Shown: positions 22,560-34,215, numbered from the stretch's first letter. The stretch is DNA of 64,000 bases from Benincasa hispida (GCF_009727055.1 NC_052353.1:43432577-43496576), one strand, 5' to 3'. Numbers and translations: made by a program. The notes: generated by a model from the sequence alone, not told the origin.

Positions 22560-25509
22560 TAGAGATGTAGAGGCACCATCAGACCATGAAGATATGCGGT
22601 GAGAAAGTTAATGTATTCTTGATTACGCTCCGCAATCATTCTCTAGTGCATATGGACTTTATAAATGTTACACTGCATGTTGATCAGCGCTTCTCTTGAT
22701 GTGGTAGCACTGCGTTGAATATCATCAATCTGCTCCATTACCACTTTAAATCTCTGGTTGAAGAAGTGTTGTTGTTGAGAGAAAAGTTGTTGTTGTTGGG
22801 AGAAGAGGGATCTCATTTCTGCTAACTCGACAGCCATGGAGGTGATGGAGGGTTGCACCTGTGATGTCTCGCCAGCATTGTTTTGGGGTTGGGCAGAGGT
22901 GCCTTCACCCAAATTGTGTGGGTCATCAACTTGCGGTGGTGAAATGGTGGGTTACGGTGATGAAGCTGTTAGTGAAGGTGGGGCTGCTGGGTAGATAGGT
23001 GAGGAGGTTGGTACAAGGAGAAGATTGGTAAAATGTTCGTGAAGAGGGGAAAAGGGTTACGCTGGTGGGCTCGAAGGACTTGGAGGGAAAATGACTAAGG
23101 GAAGAGGGTCCGCAGGGCCTGGATCTTGCGCTGGTGACTCTTGAACCCTTTCTTTTCCCTTATCTTCTTTGCATCGTCTTTTTGGCCTGGGTTCTTGCGG
23201 CATATTCAAATCAATAGTGAGATTCTTTGCTGGCAGCTCGGGGTAGTGTGGGGAGTCTTTGAGGAGCAGCCTCAAAATTTTTATGTTGATGAGGCCATGG
23301 ACTTCTGGCATGGGCTCCTCATCAATGCCTACGCCCATAGACAGGCACAGACTTGAAACGATCCACGGGAAGAAGTACTGCCCTCGGATATGCCTCACCA
23401 ATGATCTGATCTGCCTTGCGATCAACCGCCCTACATCGATAGGAATGCCGCGTGCAATACAGTATGCGACCATGACCCGATCCCTTGATATGATTCTGTC
23501 ATGCGGGATCAGCAGCTTCTTGAAAAAGTAAACCCAGAGCCTTCCCTCCGGTAGCAAGGACTTGGACTTCAGAGTGCGGATGCCTTTAAGCGAGACCGAC
23601 CACTTTGTGCCCAGTTACGTTAATACCCTCAGTGCATCATCCATCTGTTCTTCTGTGGGATCATCAATAATCTTGTTCCCTGGTGCATCAGGATTGTCCT
23701 TCACCTGATAAATTTCGTTGATGTCCCTTGCGCTGAAGGATACTGTTTCTCCTTTAAAGGTCATCGCAACCCTGTTTCCATGAAGACGCCCGCAGTAGAA
23801 GCTTCGCANCCTTGCGCTGAAGGATACTGTTTCTCCTTTAAAGGTCATCGCAACCCTGTTTCCATGAAGACGCCCGCAGTAGAAGCTTCGCAACACCTGA
23901 GGCACGATGATGGATGGGCACTGGCAGAACGTGTCCCACCCATGTTCCACAATTACGCTCGTGATAAGGTCAGGTAGTGGATTCAGTGCAGGAAAGAAGC
24001 CCATCTCGATCAACATATCATCATTCTCCTTTTTCCTTGATGAACGCTTCTTAGCCGGTACGGGTTTACTGCTTTCTACGATCGCTTTGCCTTTTGTCAA
24101 TGCAAGGCGGGTTGCTTGTCTTTCTTTTTTTTCTCGTTCTTTGTGCTGTTCTTCTTTCTCGTGCTCTGCAAGTTCTTTTCCCTTCTTCTTGTATAAGCGC
24201 CGCTTATTGGCTTCGCGCTTTTTCCTTTTCTCTTCCTTCAATAATATGTCCTCTTGTTCTTTCTTCCTCCTCTCTTCTTCTTCTTTTTCTCTTTCTTCTC
24301 TCACAAATTCTTCGTCAAATTGCTCAAAGGCCAGCAACAGACAGTGTTCCTCCTCGCGCTTCTGTATCCCTTCGAGTCTGGCAAACTCATTGTTGCATCG
24401 CATTTCTTTAAACTCCACTATTCTTTTATTCCCGTCTGCGATAATGAGCTTGCCTCTCTCCATCTTTTCTTGCTTCTTCTCCTCTTTTTTTCTTTTTCTC
24501 TCTTTCTCTTCCAATGCCAAAATTAATCTCTGAGGGTCAATAGTGGACCCTTGCGGCGCATTCTCCCTGCGACGCCGTATTAGGGGGGTTCCCTCTGCTT
24601 CTTCTCCTTCATCGGTCGTAACCATTTGCGTTGTTTCGAGTTGCGCCGATTCCATCAACTGTGCTATTTCCCCTATCCTCCCACGGAGGTTGATTCTCCA
24701 TCTATTTCCGGGCTCGTAGCCCTCTATCTCGCTTCCTCTTCTTTTCCCAGGCGCGTCTCTTCACATCGGTGCATTTTCTTTTCTTCTTTCTCCTTCTTCT
24801 TTCTTTCCTCCCTGGCCTCCTCATCTTCATCATCATCCTTTTTCTCTTTATTCTTCTTTTCTTTGCGATGATGGGAAGATTCAACCTCCCCAACCTTCTT
24901 TCCCTTCTTCTTCTTCTTCTTCTTTTTCTCTTTAGCCACCTCTGGTTGCGCCTCTATTACAACCCTTCCAACGCATCTTCAGGGGCCTTCAACACAACTT
25001 CAGCCTCCTTGGCCTCCTCCATCGCAATCTCTTCTTCTTTTCTTCTTGGAGGTCTGTCATAGGCTTCTACGTTGGCAATTGCCTTAGGAATCTCTAGGGC
25101 CAGAATACCTTTTCCCGTTTCTTCTTCAGTAGCCACTACTTTTGCCACCACCACTGTCTCCTCCTCCGCAAGCAGTGGTTGATTTACAACCCCAGCCTCG
25201 GGTAGTCCACCTCTTAGCTCCAAGGTACTCAGAATATTGGCAAACACCTCCACATCATCGCGTCTCTTCCTTTCACTCTCAGTCGAGACAGCAAGTATTG
25301 GAACAGGAATGCTCTCAGTGTTTCCTCCTCTTTTGAACAGAGGAGGCCTAATGGCCAGAGGGTTTCTCTGGGCTCTCCCAATAAGTCTGGGGACAGTGTG
25401 GCCTTGGGTGGAGAGTCTGCGATTGGCAGCCAAAAATGCTGCCTCTTATATGGCTACTTGGCCAGGGGTGGATGGTGAAGCAGATTGGTTAGGAGTTTGG
25501 TCAGCCATG
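22560..25509 (-). pseudogene. Element F extra ORF: charged coiled region plus plant transposon-protein-like domain
   Basis: The ATG at 25509 starts a frame of roughly 950 codons broken by several stops and shifts. Order on the minus strand: an acidic N-terminal part (25433-24957); a very Lys/Glu-rich stretch, likely a charged helix (24939-24100); then a domain with VEHGWDTFCQC, LRSFYCGRLHG, MTFKGETVSFSARDINEIY, RLWVYFFKKLLIPHDR and GIPIDVGRLIARQI (23980-23400); a Pro-rich tail; and a Gln-rich helix (SLFSQQQQLFSQQQHFFNQR, near 22800). The domain resembles the 'putative plant transposon protein' family (PF20167), found in extra ORFs of plant gypsy elements; that match is from memory. A duplication around the N at 23809 inserts 28 extra codons in the domain. 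The antisense Ser/Phe-rich ORFs (23907-24871 +) are shadows. Confidence 0.75.
23726..23892. repeat. Assembly join: 83-bp perfect duplication around a single N
   Basis: 23726-23808 equals 23810-23892; the N is at 23809. The duplication is in frame with the element F extra ORF and should be ignored when reading it. Confidence 0.92.
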
Positions 25510-25800
25510 GATACAAAACTTGGGAGGACTGGTAAAACGCTTGAATGTTGGGGAAGGAGGAAGGTCTGGATGCAAAGGCGCTAAGGTTTCTGATTGCAAA
25601 ATGAGGTAAAGATTCACAACGAGGGAAGAGACTCTTTTTATAGGTTGGGCCGTGGTGGGCTCAATGCAATTTTTACGGCGACAAGCCTCAAGCAGCTTAA
25701 AAGGCGCGTCGTTCCACCTCCCTCATTTATGGAATTTCAGATAAAGCTGTCCTTTCATCTGCCGAATCATAATTGCTTGCGGATACAAAATGATTGGACT

Positions 25801-25834
25801 TCACCCGAATTACAAAAGGAATTTTCTTTAATAT
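25801..25834. repeat. 34-bp direct repeat, right copy
   Basis: Partner of 22440-22473, one mismatch (CCCGAATT versus CCCAAATT). It lies ~290 bp upstream (minus sense) of the extra ORF start. Confidence 0.85.
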
Positions 25835-26477
25835 TTTATTTGAATGGACGCAAGATAAAAATTAACACATTATGCTCACCAACGCAAATGCATTTTTGCT
25901 GAGGACGGGCAACAACGCATATATCCCCACAACACACCCCTTAACCAAACGCATTTCTGGAGGATACCTCAACATAGTGCATTTAGCTAAGGACGGGCAA
26001 AGAACATATACGAGCGCAACACACCCCTCAACTAAATATAGTTGAGTTAGGTGAACGCAAAGCACCTCTTATTAGCTTGAGATGCGTTCATTATCGCCTT
26101 GCATACTTGTTGTTAATTGTTTTATTATTATTATTATTGTTATTATTATTATCAACACAAGTTGTTATGACTTGTGGCAATAAATTTTCTCTTTATTACT
26201 CAATCATTCACCATTTAAAGCTCAACGCATTAATTACATAAAAAATCAAAGAATTAAAGACGAGATAGAATTAAATGCAAAGAAGTAAATGAGGACATAA
26301 ATTCTTAAAGTCAAGAATGAATTAAATGCTGAATCAAAGACAGAATTCAAAATTCAAATAGACAGAAATTTAAGAAAGCATTAAACATAGTATTGAGATA
26401 TGGACCAAAAATTTGCGTTGTCATGAATGATCGCAATCCATATCTCCACAGGCGGTCAGACTTACCTGCCCAATGTC
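25835..26477 (-). other. Spacer between gag and the extra ORF of element F
   Basis: Non-coding. It holds a duplicated segment containing GCTGAGGACGGGCAA / GCTAAGGACGGGCAA with an AACACACCCCT-like end (25893-25950 and 25980-26037), a TTA/TTG trinucleotide run near 26126-26152, and at 26466/26465 (minus) a perfect splice-donor consensus GGCAG|GTAAGT just after the gag stop. Confidence 0.6.
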
Positions 26478-27943
26478 CTAAGGACATTGCTCCTTTACTG
26501 TAGATTCCGGGGCTTCTGAATTGCTGGGCAATGTTCCCGGTGCTCGACTTCTCAGCTCAGAGGCCAGCTGGCCCACTTGGATCTCCAGACTCCTTATTGA
26601 AAACGTTTGCGCTTGCATCACTGCGTCATTTTTATCCATGTATTGCTTTAGTAGTCTCTCCAATGAGCTTCCCGAGGTGTTTGACGATGATGCCTGCTGG
26701 TTGTGCGGTTGCCTTGGTTGCCCTCGATTGTGGTGAAAAGGAGAATTCCCTCTACTGCCCCCTTGATGGTTAACTGGCCCCCCTGGTTGGGATTGCCTCC
26801 CTAACCGAAGTTGGGATGGCTTCTCCAGCCCGGATTATAGGTGTTGCTGAAGGAGTTGTTCTGGATGACGCATACTTGCTGAAGAGTCAATGAGCACATG
26901 TCAGCTCCGTGAGCCCCTCCACAATTAACCCAACTAATTGCGGCCACTTGAGCCAGTGCAACAGGTTGGGTTGATTGTTAAGCAATGGCTCCTTGGTTAA
27001 TTGCCATTGACTGGAGGATCGAAGTCACCACGGCCATCTAAGCGGCCAACGTGGTCATTATTTCCATAGGGACAATGGTCGTTTCATTTTTTCTTCTTTC
27101 GGCGCCTCGACCTTCATATCCATCGTCGATCCAATCATCCATATTTCGCGAGATGCGGTCGAAGATGACTTTAGCCTCTGCATATGTTCTGTCCATAAAA
27201 CCTCATGTCGCGGAGGCATCAGCAACAGCCTGTGTTGCTCGGTTCAGGCCATTATAAAACGTTTCCATCAAGACGCAATCAGGGATCCCATATGCGGGCA
27301 ATTTTTCACCAGTCTCCTAAATCGCACCTAGGCGGTGCTTAGGGTCTCATTCTCTATCTGCTCAAAGTTCAGCACATCCTTTTGTCGCCTTGCATTAATG
27401 GTAGGTGGGAAGAACTTCTTCATGAACCGCTCTACCAGTTGATCCCATGAAGTTATCTCATTTGGCTCCAATGAGTGAGCCCACCTCTTAGCCTCGTCCC
27501 TCAAGGTGTAAGGGAACAAATACAGTCTTATACTCTTTGGGGTTACGCCAGGTAAGGAAAAATTGCCGCACATTTTGACAAAGGTAGTCAAATGGGCGCC
27601 AGGTAAGGAAAAATTGCCTGGCATTTTAAATAATTTGCAGCATGACCGACTTAATCTCGAACCACGTGTTCTCCTTCACTATAGGCCTCGAGATTCCATG
27701 CGAAAAATTATACAAATTGGGTGTCGCATAATTCCTTATCGAGATGTTGCGATCAACAGCCAGGAAGACAGAATCCTATGCTGGTCAAACAGCCCCTTGA
27801 TTCTCAACCAGTACCGCATTATCATTGTTGTCTGCCATGCTTGCTGCCTTCTTTCACCTAATTCGGTTCTGACGTGCCCTTGCACGAAAAGAACGCTCAA
27901 TCTTAGGGTCAGCTTCGAATTCTGGTTCAGCACCAGGACTCAT
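26478..27943 (-). pseudogene. Element F gag remnant
   Basis: A plausible start is the ATG at 27943 (MSPGAEPEFEADPKIERSF). The retrotransposon Gag core is open at 27624-27328 (LYLFPYTLRDEAKRWAHSL, ITSWDQLVERFMKKFFP). A C-x2-C-x3-H-type knuckle (NCGGAH) is readable near 26930-26890, its first part decayed. The C-terminal end is open at 26663-26478 (MERLLKQYMDKND…). Stops and shifts occur between these. A 19-bp phrase, CAGGTAAGGAAAAATTGCC, is repeated at 27549 and 27602. Confidence 0.85.
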
Positions 27944-28040
27944 AAATCGTCAGGCTGCTCTCCGCGTTGAACAGCCAGTACAATGAGATCTGTCCTACAA
28001 AGTACCAAAAACACACTCAAACAATAAACCGTTAACCAGA

Positions 28041-28058
28041 TCCCCGGCAACGATGCCA
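28041..28058 (-). promoter_or_regulatory. Element F PBS (tRNA-Asp type)
   Basis: On the minus strand TGGCATCGTTGCCGGGGA differs by two bases from the complement of the plant tRNA-Asp 3' end. It lies nine bases inside the LTR end CATCA. Confidence 0.9.
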
Positions 28059-28067
28059 TAAACTTGT

Positions 28068-29879
28068 TGATGAACGCTAGGATTGATGCTAAAAAGATAT
28101 GCTATGCTATGCTCGAAATGATGCGATACTACTTCTAGATATACATTAATTATGAATGTTCTTGTAGTATGCCATTTGTTGTCACAAGTTTCCTTACGTT
28201 GGAACCAAGTGTAAGTCCACAACAAGTTTCTCAGTGTGATTCGAAGTCGAACACAGGGACTGTTTGAGGTTATTGTGGTATGTTTGTGATATATGCGACC
28301 AGGTTTTTCAATCTTCAAAGAGTGTTTTGTGCAAGTATATAAATTGTAATAAAGTAAAGGAAAGTAGCAAAAAAAAAAAATGCGATAATAAAATAAGTAC
28401 AGTAAACCTAAGCTAGATGATACAAGATACAGGCTTCATGATACAAGATGCTGAGGTCCAGGCTGGCTGTGAAGGTTATGCGAAGAACAGGGAATGCGGC
28501 GGCAAGTCTTATGTACAACATAGAAAGAGAAAGATAACTAATATAAACAACACTTGTTTCTTAATTGCGTTGAAGCTATAAGTACGGTTCCATTTTTCTC
28601 TTGGCATACACCTTTCAGTGATCGTTCACGCTCCCACATGTCTGTGGTGAAATAGAGATGAACGTAATGAACGCAAGGTTGCTTCCATGTCTGTAAGTAC
28701 TACTCACTTTAGTTAACGCATTCTTCTAACCTTCTCTCGATAGATCAGAATGGCATCTTCACTTCTACTCTCACAGATGAAGATGCCATCTAGCATGCCT
28801 TAGCTAAATGCATTTATCTCTTTAATACAAGTTAAGTACTCATTTAATTCATATTAACTACCAGGGGATTAAGAAGACATCATGGAGAAAGTGATTAACG
28901 GAGGAACGAAAGTAGACAGAAAATGGGATATGAAAGTAATCGAAACATTTAATATATCTATTAAGCGTTTGATACATTGTGTGAATAGAGAGATAAAGAT
29001 GGTGAAAGACAATGATGAAAAGAGATAGAACAGATACAAACAAGCACCAACGTCTTAGCACCGATTCGGATGGAGATCTGTTTATCGGATTGGATGGATT
29101 AGATAGATGGATGAGCTTGCCTCTTAGGCTTGCTCAACTGGTAGCAGGGTTCTCAACACAGAGCTTCTCGATGGGTATTTGGCAAAATAGAACTGAGACT
29201 CATCTCTCGGCCTTGTCTCGTTTTCTTCCCGGATTTCTTCAGTTAAGCACTCAGCTCAGCCTCTCCTCCCAACATTTTAGCAGCAATTAGCCTCGTATCC
29301 AGTAGCATATCTTTTCTCTGAAATCTATGGGGTATTTATAGGTGAGGCCCTTTGACTCTGCCCTTATGCTCCCCGCTTGTTGTTATGGAAATTTCGAAGA
29401 TGGAGGGATATTATTCCTTCTATTATGCAATCAGACCGTTAATTCTGCACAACCGTTAGTTGTACACGTGTCTCAATCCTCCGCGTTTGCGTTGCTTAGC
29501 TACATCTTTCGATCGTGAGTTCGCATGCGCTGTTGTTTTTATTACTGCATGCGATTGAAAGTCAACTCTGGATCGACTGTCGCATTGTGCCGTCATTGCG
29601 TTAATCGTCTCTTCATTGTTGATTGACGGGCGCATTGTGATAGAGATGCATTGATCAGTTCTTCTTGAGCCTTGAGTGCAAGCGGTGACTCGGTTTCCTG
29701 CAAAACAGAGTAAAATCTCCTTTTCTTCCATCTTAAAGATGTTAGTGGGTGTAATTGCGATAATTTATAATTATTGTATTTCGAAGCTAATTTTCATACA
29801 ATTGGCGCATATTTATTCTCTTTTGGCCGCAATATCTAGATAAGGCAGTATAAATAACTTGTATTTCTACAAGTTATCA
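28068..29879 (-). repeat. 5' LTR of element F
   Basis: On the minus strand it starts TGATAAC at 29879 with a hairpin (29854-29879) and ends TCATCA at 28068, 1812 bp. The outer flank is the gag of element E. The inner flank is the PBS. Small ORFs inside (28858-29731) are not supported as genes. Confidence 0.85.
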
Positions 29880-31626
29880 TGTTGTTCCTTCTTCTATAGC
29901 TTGGATAGGAGCATGACTCTTTTTGGGTGGAATTTGGCTGTCTTCTTTTTCGATGAGTCACAACTATCCACCCTTCATTGTCATCTTCAACAGGATCATC
30001 TTTGCTTCGGAAATCTGTTGTTAGAATCTCTTGTTGGAACCGAATGATTATAGGCTCAAAAGTCCCAAACTAGATGAAGCTTTCTCTTTGATCATGAGAC
30101 GTAGATGGTGTTAGGACAAGTCATCGTTACTGCAGCATAATTTGTTTGAGCTATTTCATCAAGCTCCAGCTCCATCTTCTTTTCACGAGGCAACTTTAGA
30201 ATCAGCTCCTTCAGCACGAAGCACTTTTAAACCGGGTGACTAATGACTCGATGATACTTACAGTAGTTAGGATAATCTACTTTTCTTGCTAGTTCCGGTT
30301 GCTTGCATTTCGATAGTTGAATAAGTTGTTTCTCTAATAATTGCTTCAATATGTCGGCAATATCAGAGCCAGGGAATGGATAAATCTTTTTCTGTCTTTC
30401 TTTGAGAGTTGGGCAACACTTCTGGCCACCATCATGCTTTCCTTCAAACTTTGTTTCTTTTCCTTTGGAGGAAAATTTTAGGAAGGTCATCTGAATGACC
30501 ATAGATTCTCTTGTGGCACTGCCCATGATCTCTTCAGTGCCCTTAATTTCTTCCTTATCCTTTCTTTTTTTAGGGACTAGGAAATCTTTAGTTCCCTTAT
30601 TGGTGATGCTCAGCTCCATATCCTGAGCTTGTGTTGCCACCTCCTCAAATGTATGAGGCTTTATTCCTTGTAGAATGTACAGAAGTTCCTATTGCATGCC
30701 TTGGGTGCACATCTCCACTGCAGATAATTCAGTGAGTCTATTTATGCAATCTAGGCTCAGAGTTCTCCATCGGTTAATGTAATCGATGATTGACTCTCCT
30801 TTCCATTGTTTTTTGTTTGTCAGCTCTATCATGCTAATGGTACGCCTTGTGCTATAGAAGTGGTTGAGGAACTCTCTTTCTAACTCTTCCCAACTGTCAA
30901 TCGCTTTCGGCTCTAGATCAGTATACCAATCAAAAGAATTTTCTTTCAAGGTACGGGCGAACTGCTTAACTAGCTGGTCTCCTCTAGTTCCTGTATTTTC
31001 ACAAGTTTCAATGAAGTGAGCAACATGTTGTTTTGGATTACCCTTTCCATCGAACTGCTGGAACGTTGGAGGTTGATACCCCACTGGCATTTTCAGGTTG
31101 TCGATTCTCTTAGTGTACAGCTTGGAATATATAAAGAAAGATTGCGATGGTCCTCCATATTGAGCCCTTATAGAGTTTAAATCATATTATGCAGCTGTTG
31201 AACTGACAGGGCGACAACAGAGGTAGATTGTTGTGGTTAGTCTTCCTGCAAGACAGTCTTTCCTTTGTCATTTGCTTTTATAGCTGGAGATTGACTTGAC
31301 TCAGCGGTTTCTCGAGTCTGTATTTGATCTATTAAAGTAGTGATTTCATGATCTCGCTATTCTATAGCTTTCATTAGGAAATTTATCTTCCTTTCCATCT
31401 ATGCCATGGCTGACTTAGTCGTTACGTCAGTCACCATAATAGATACTACATCAAAGTGCGATTCTTTATCTGATGGATCAGTAGCAGAAACATAGCTGTT
31501 GAACAAGGGATTTTCTCTGATATAAATCCTGCCTTTAGGAGATTCCATTAGTTGTTCTGTGATGACAGAGCTTATGTAAGTGGCGCTTGCTATGGTAGCT
31601 TTGGATGCAGCTTTCTTTGGTGCCAT
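29880..31626 (-). pseudogene. Element E gag remnant
   Basis: The ATG at 31626 (MAPKKAASKATIASATYISS) is supported by an equivalent ATG in D at 59610. Conserved Gag parts: GYQPPTFQQFDGKGNPKQHV near 31080, then FDWYTDLEPKAIDSWEELER and EFLNHFY, GESIIDYINRWR near 30800, and the C-terminal part YPNYCKYHRVISHP near 30230. Breaks lie near 31400, 30690 and 30220. The frame runs into the element F LTR at 29880. Confidence 0.87.
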
Positions 31627-31814
31627 TTGTAGATTTATTGACTTGGATGATGAAAGAGAGATGAGAGGTAAAGGTGTCCCATTGGGCGTGTCAATTTGTT
31701 CGCATGAGATTTCAAGAGAAATTTATTTCACGAACATTGTATTTGTATTAATCAGTGGAAAGTGAGTATAATCTCCAATACATAATATTTTGATGCTTTC
31801 AAAATAAACTATAG

Positions 31815-32205
31815 TCTTTAAGTTGGTTGATATTCTTGGTAATCGACCTTTTGGCTTGTTGATCTTCTTGGATGATCGACCTTTGGCTTGATGATCTACT
31901 TGGAGGATCGACCTTAGGGCTTATTAATCTTCTTGGACGATCGACCTTTGGGTTTGATGATCCTCTTGGAAGATTGCCTTTGGGCTTGTTGATCTTCTTG
32001 GAGGATCCGCCTTTGGGCTTGATGATCTTTTTGGATGATCGGCCTTTGGGCTTGTTGATCTTCTTGGAGGATTGGCCTTTGGGTTTGTTGATCTTCTTGG
32101 GCAATCGACCTTTGGGCTTGTTGATCTTCTTGGATGATCGACCTTTGGGCTTGATGATCTTCTTGGATGATCAGCCTTTGGAACTGTTGATCTTCATGGA
32201 GAATT
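31815..32205. repeat. 33-bp minisatellite, about 12 units
   Basis: Units carry GATCTTCTTGGATGATCG followed by ACCTTTGGGCTTGTT with scattered substitutions. Because 33 is a multiple of three, both strands stay open for ~100 codons (repeating LLIFLDDRPLG on +, and KKINKPKGRSS-type on -). I read these as by-products. Confidence 0.88.
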
Positions 32206-32399
32206 AGTGTTCGCACGAGGCTTTCGGTGAAACTTGTTTCATGGAGTTGAACTTGAGTTGGTGTTAATGTTGATGTTTATTTGATGCAATGTGGTTCGAT
32301 TGTTAGTACATGATCCTCTGATTCTCTCTCAGTCGAATGCATACTCTTGATTAGAGGAAGCAAAGTGCGTGATGATCTTGGAGTTGAAGTTTTGGAAGA

Positions 32400-32520
32400 A
32401 TGCTTGTATCTTCAAAGGACTTCGGTCTTCAAAATGCTTGTATCTCCAAAGGACTTCAGTTTTCAAGCGTGGTCAGAATTCTTGTATTCTCAAAGGACTT
32501 TGGTCATCAGGACTTTGATA
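32400..32520. repeat. 34-bp minisatellite in the E LTR, about three units
   Basis: Units contain GCTTGTATCTTCAAAGGACT followed by TCGGTCTTCAAAAT. The same array has four or five units in the D LTR (59964-60110), so copy number differs between family members. Confidence 0.8.
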
Positions 32521-32855
32521 TGTCTTCTGATCTTCAAAGCTTTGGAGAAGTTATGTTCTTCAGATTCTTTGAGCTTCAGACTTCAGATCGTCAAAGAGAT
32601 CTTACCTTCAATTCCTCCTACCTCACCCAAATGAACAGATAGATTTCTGATGGGCCTTACATGGACTTGGGTCCATTTGTTATTGATCGAAATATTGGGT
32701 TTTAGCTTAATCCAAAATTTCACCATGGGTTTGAATTGTGTTGGGTCCGGATGACTTTAATTACTTGGCCCAATCCAATTATAATTTTTCCAATAGGCTC
32801 GGGCTTTCATTGATGATGTGACATTTCGTGGTTTGTCAAAATTTCCCATTCAACA

Positions 32856-33819
32856 CTGGGAAAAATAAGATTTTATAAATTTTTTTTACCTTTTTACATG
32901 TGAATCTCAAGAATGGAAAAAAATAGATTTTCTTTTTTACGATGTTAAAAATAAAGAGAAAATAATTTATTTAATGATTTTAAATCTAAAATTAGCTAAG
33001 ATATCCCTATAACCATCCGTTAAAATGGGTAAGAAGGGAAAATTTACTAAGTTATCTCAGTATGCCCTTTCGATCATCGCGGAAGAGAATGAGAGGTGTA
33101 GGAGATTTGAGATTGGCCTAAGAAGAAAAATACGTACACCTGTTACCTCTACATCTAATTGGGTGAATTTCACTCAGTTAGTTGAGACCTGCTATCCGAG
33201 TAGAGTGGAGTGTAGCGAAGGAGGATGAACTTCAACCAGGAGAAGGACGGTTTAGAGTGCCTGGAGAAACAAGAAGTAAAAAATTTAGATCCTTATTCTC
33301 TGGACAGTCGAGGATAAGAAGTTTTGGGGGCATGAGCCAACAAAGTTTGAGTCGAAAGAAGTCCAGACCTGTAGCTAAATAAAGTGGTAGATCAGTATCA
33401 AGTTGTGCTAGTGAGTCGGTGGCTAGTACGGGGAGGAAACCGCTGTGTGTAAACTGTGGTAAACCTCATACAGGGATAGCTTAGTATCTGCTCTGCCACT
33501 AAAGGACGAAAAGACTTGTAACCGTTTGCTAGGTGGTTACTGTAAATATTGTACACATGTTACTATTGTTCATATAGGGACTAAGGTTTGTGGGTTTTGG
33601 GACTTGTAAATCTAATGTTGCAAATACTCTAAACATATTAAGTTTCTAAGTTAATAAATTATGGGCCTACAGCCGTCCCGTTGCATATAATTTGTATTTG
33701 GTATCAGAGTTATTCCGCAGGAGTTTTTAGGCAGTAAGTGTCAACCTAAGGGTCGATAACTACTGCAGTCATGCCCTTCTCTAAGCTAAGAGGGTGGTCT
33801 GGGCGGGGTGTGACAATGA
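32856..33819 (+). mobile_element. Chromovirus-type gypsy debris
   Basis: AT-rich sequence to about 33020, then a chromovirus Gag fragment, then a leader/LTR-like part with TTTGGTATCAGAG (33699-33711) and the terminus GGGCGGGGTGTGACA ending near 33815. No pol. It cuts the integrase of element D at about 33820. Confidence 0.65.
33025..33480 (+). pseudogene. Chromovirus gag fragment
   Basis: YALSIIAEENERCRRFEIGL and RKIRTPVTSTSNWVNFTQLV (33055-33185) are the usual chromovirus Gag core, here without its N-terminal half. After a frameshift a second frame (33182-33382) carries a basic Ser/Arg-rich part, and CVNCGKPHTG near 33448 is a decayed zinc knuckle ending in a stop. Confidence 0.8.
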
Positions 33820-34215
33820 GTGCAGATAAAATCCACCACGTTTTCTTTCTTAGCTTCCCTTAGCGCGACAGCCTCAGCCCATCTTGAGAAGTAGTCAATG
33901 GCTGTGAGGATGTAGGAGTGCCTTGCTGATGACTTAGGTGTTATATGGCTGACCAGATCAAGCCCCCATGCTTCGAAAGGCCACGAGGCTATGGTCGGAT
34001 GTAGAGGCTCGGGCGGCTGATGAAAGAAATTCACGTGATATTGACAGGCTTCACATTTCTTTGCATAATCCAATGAGTCTTGGATCATTCCCAGCCAATA
34101 GTAACCCATTCTTTTCAGCTGGAATTGTAGTTTTGGTCCAGCTTGATGCGCACCGCATACGCTTGAGTGTGCTTCCTCCAAAGCCTTCGCTAACTCTTCT
34201 TTACTGAGGCATCGA
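33820..34215 (-). pseudogene. Element D integrase N-terminal part
   Basis: Open frame with the zinc-binding His/Cys region (AHSSVCGAHQAGPK, CEACQYH) and the first catalytic Asp in WGLDLVSHITP. The frame ends where chromovirus sequence begins, so the second Asp and the Glu are missing. Confidence 0.88.

Larger units (their letters stand above)
22440..29879 (-). mobile_element. Element F: pol-less gypsy element with gag and an extra ORF
   Basis: Read on the minus strand: LTR 29879-28068, PBS 28058-28041, gag 27943-26478, a spacer of ~1 kb, then a long extra ORF 25509-22560. No protease, RT or integrase is visible. No second LTR is found at the left end, where a minisatellite and element C begin. 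It sits inside element E, whose gag is cut at 29880. Gag is Athila-like (its C-terminal end resembles that of A and B). Confidence 0.78.
29880..32855 (-). mobile_element. Element E: Tat-like gypsy element, gag and 5' LTR only
   Basis: LTR (32855-31697) then gag (31626-29880, minus) matching element D gag block for block. The gag is cut at 29880 by the LTR of element F. The rest (protease to integrase) is not found nearby. D and E are separate copies of one family. Confidence 0.85.
31697..32855 (-). repeat. 5' LTR of element E, enlarged by a minisatellite
   Basis: On the minus strand it starts TGTTGAATGG at 32855 and ends at GAACA (31697). An equivalent LTR end also occurs at 32208, so the end of the LTR is present twice, with the 33-bp minisatellite between. 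Outside the duplication it follows the D LTR (59674-60604). Confidence 0.75.

Noticed and set aside
23907..24871. Ser/Phe-rich + strand ORFs resembling membrane proteins
   Set aside because: Antisense of the Lys/Glu-rich stretch of the element F extra ORF; AAG/GAG runs read backwards give CTT/CTC (Leu, Phe, Ser).
31872..32216. ~100-codon repeat ORFs on both strands (LIFLDDRPLG; KINKPKGRSSK)
   Set aside because: A 33-bp tandem repeat keeps any frame without a stop open; no start context, signal or family match.
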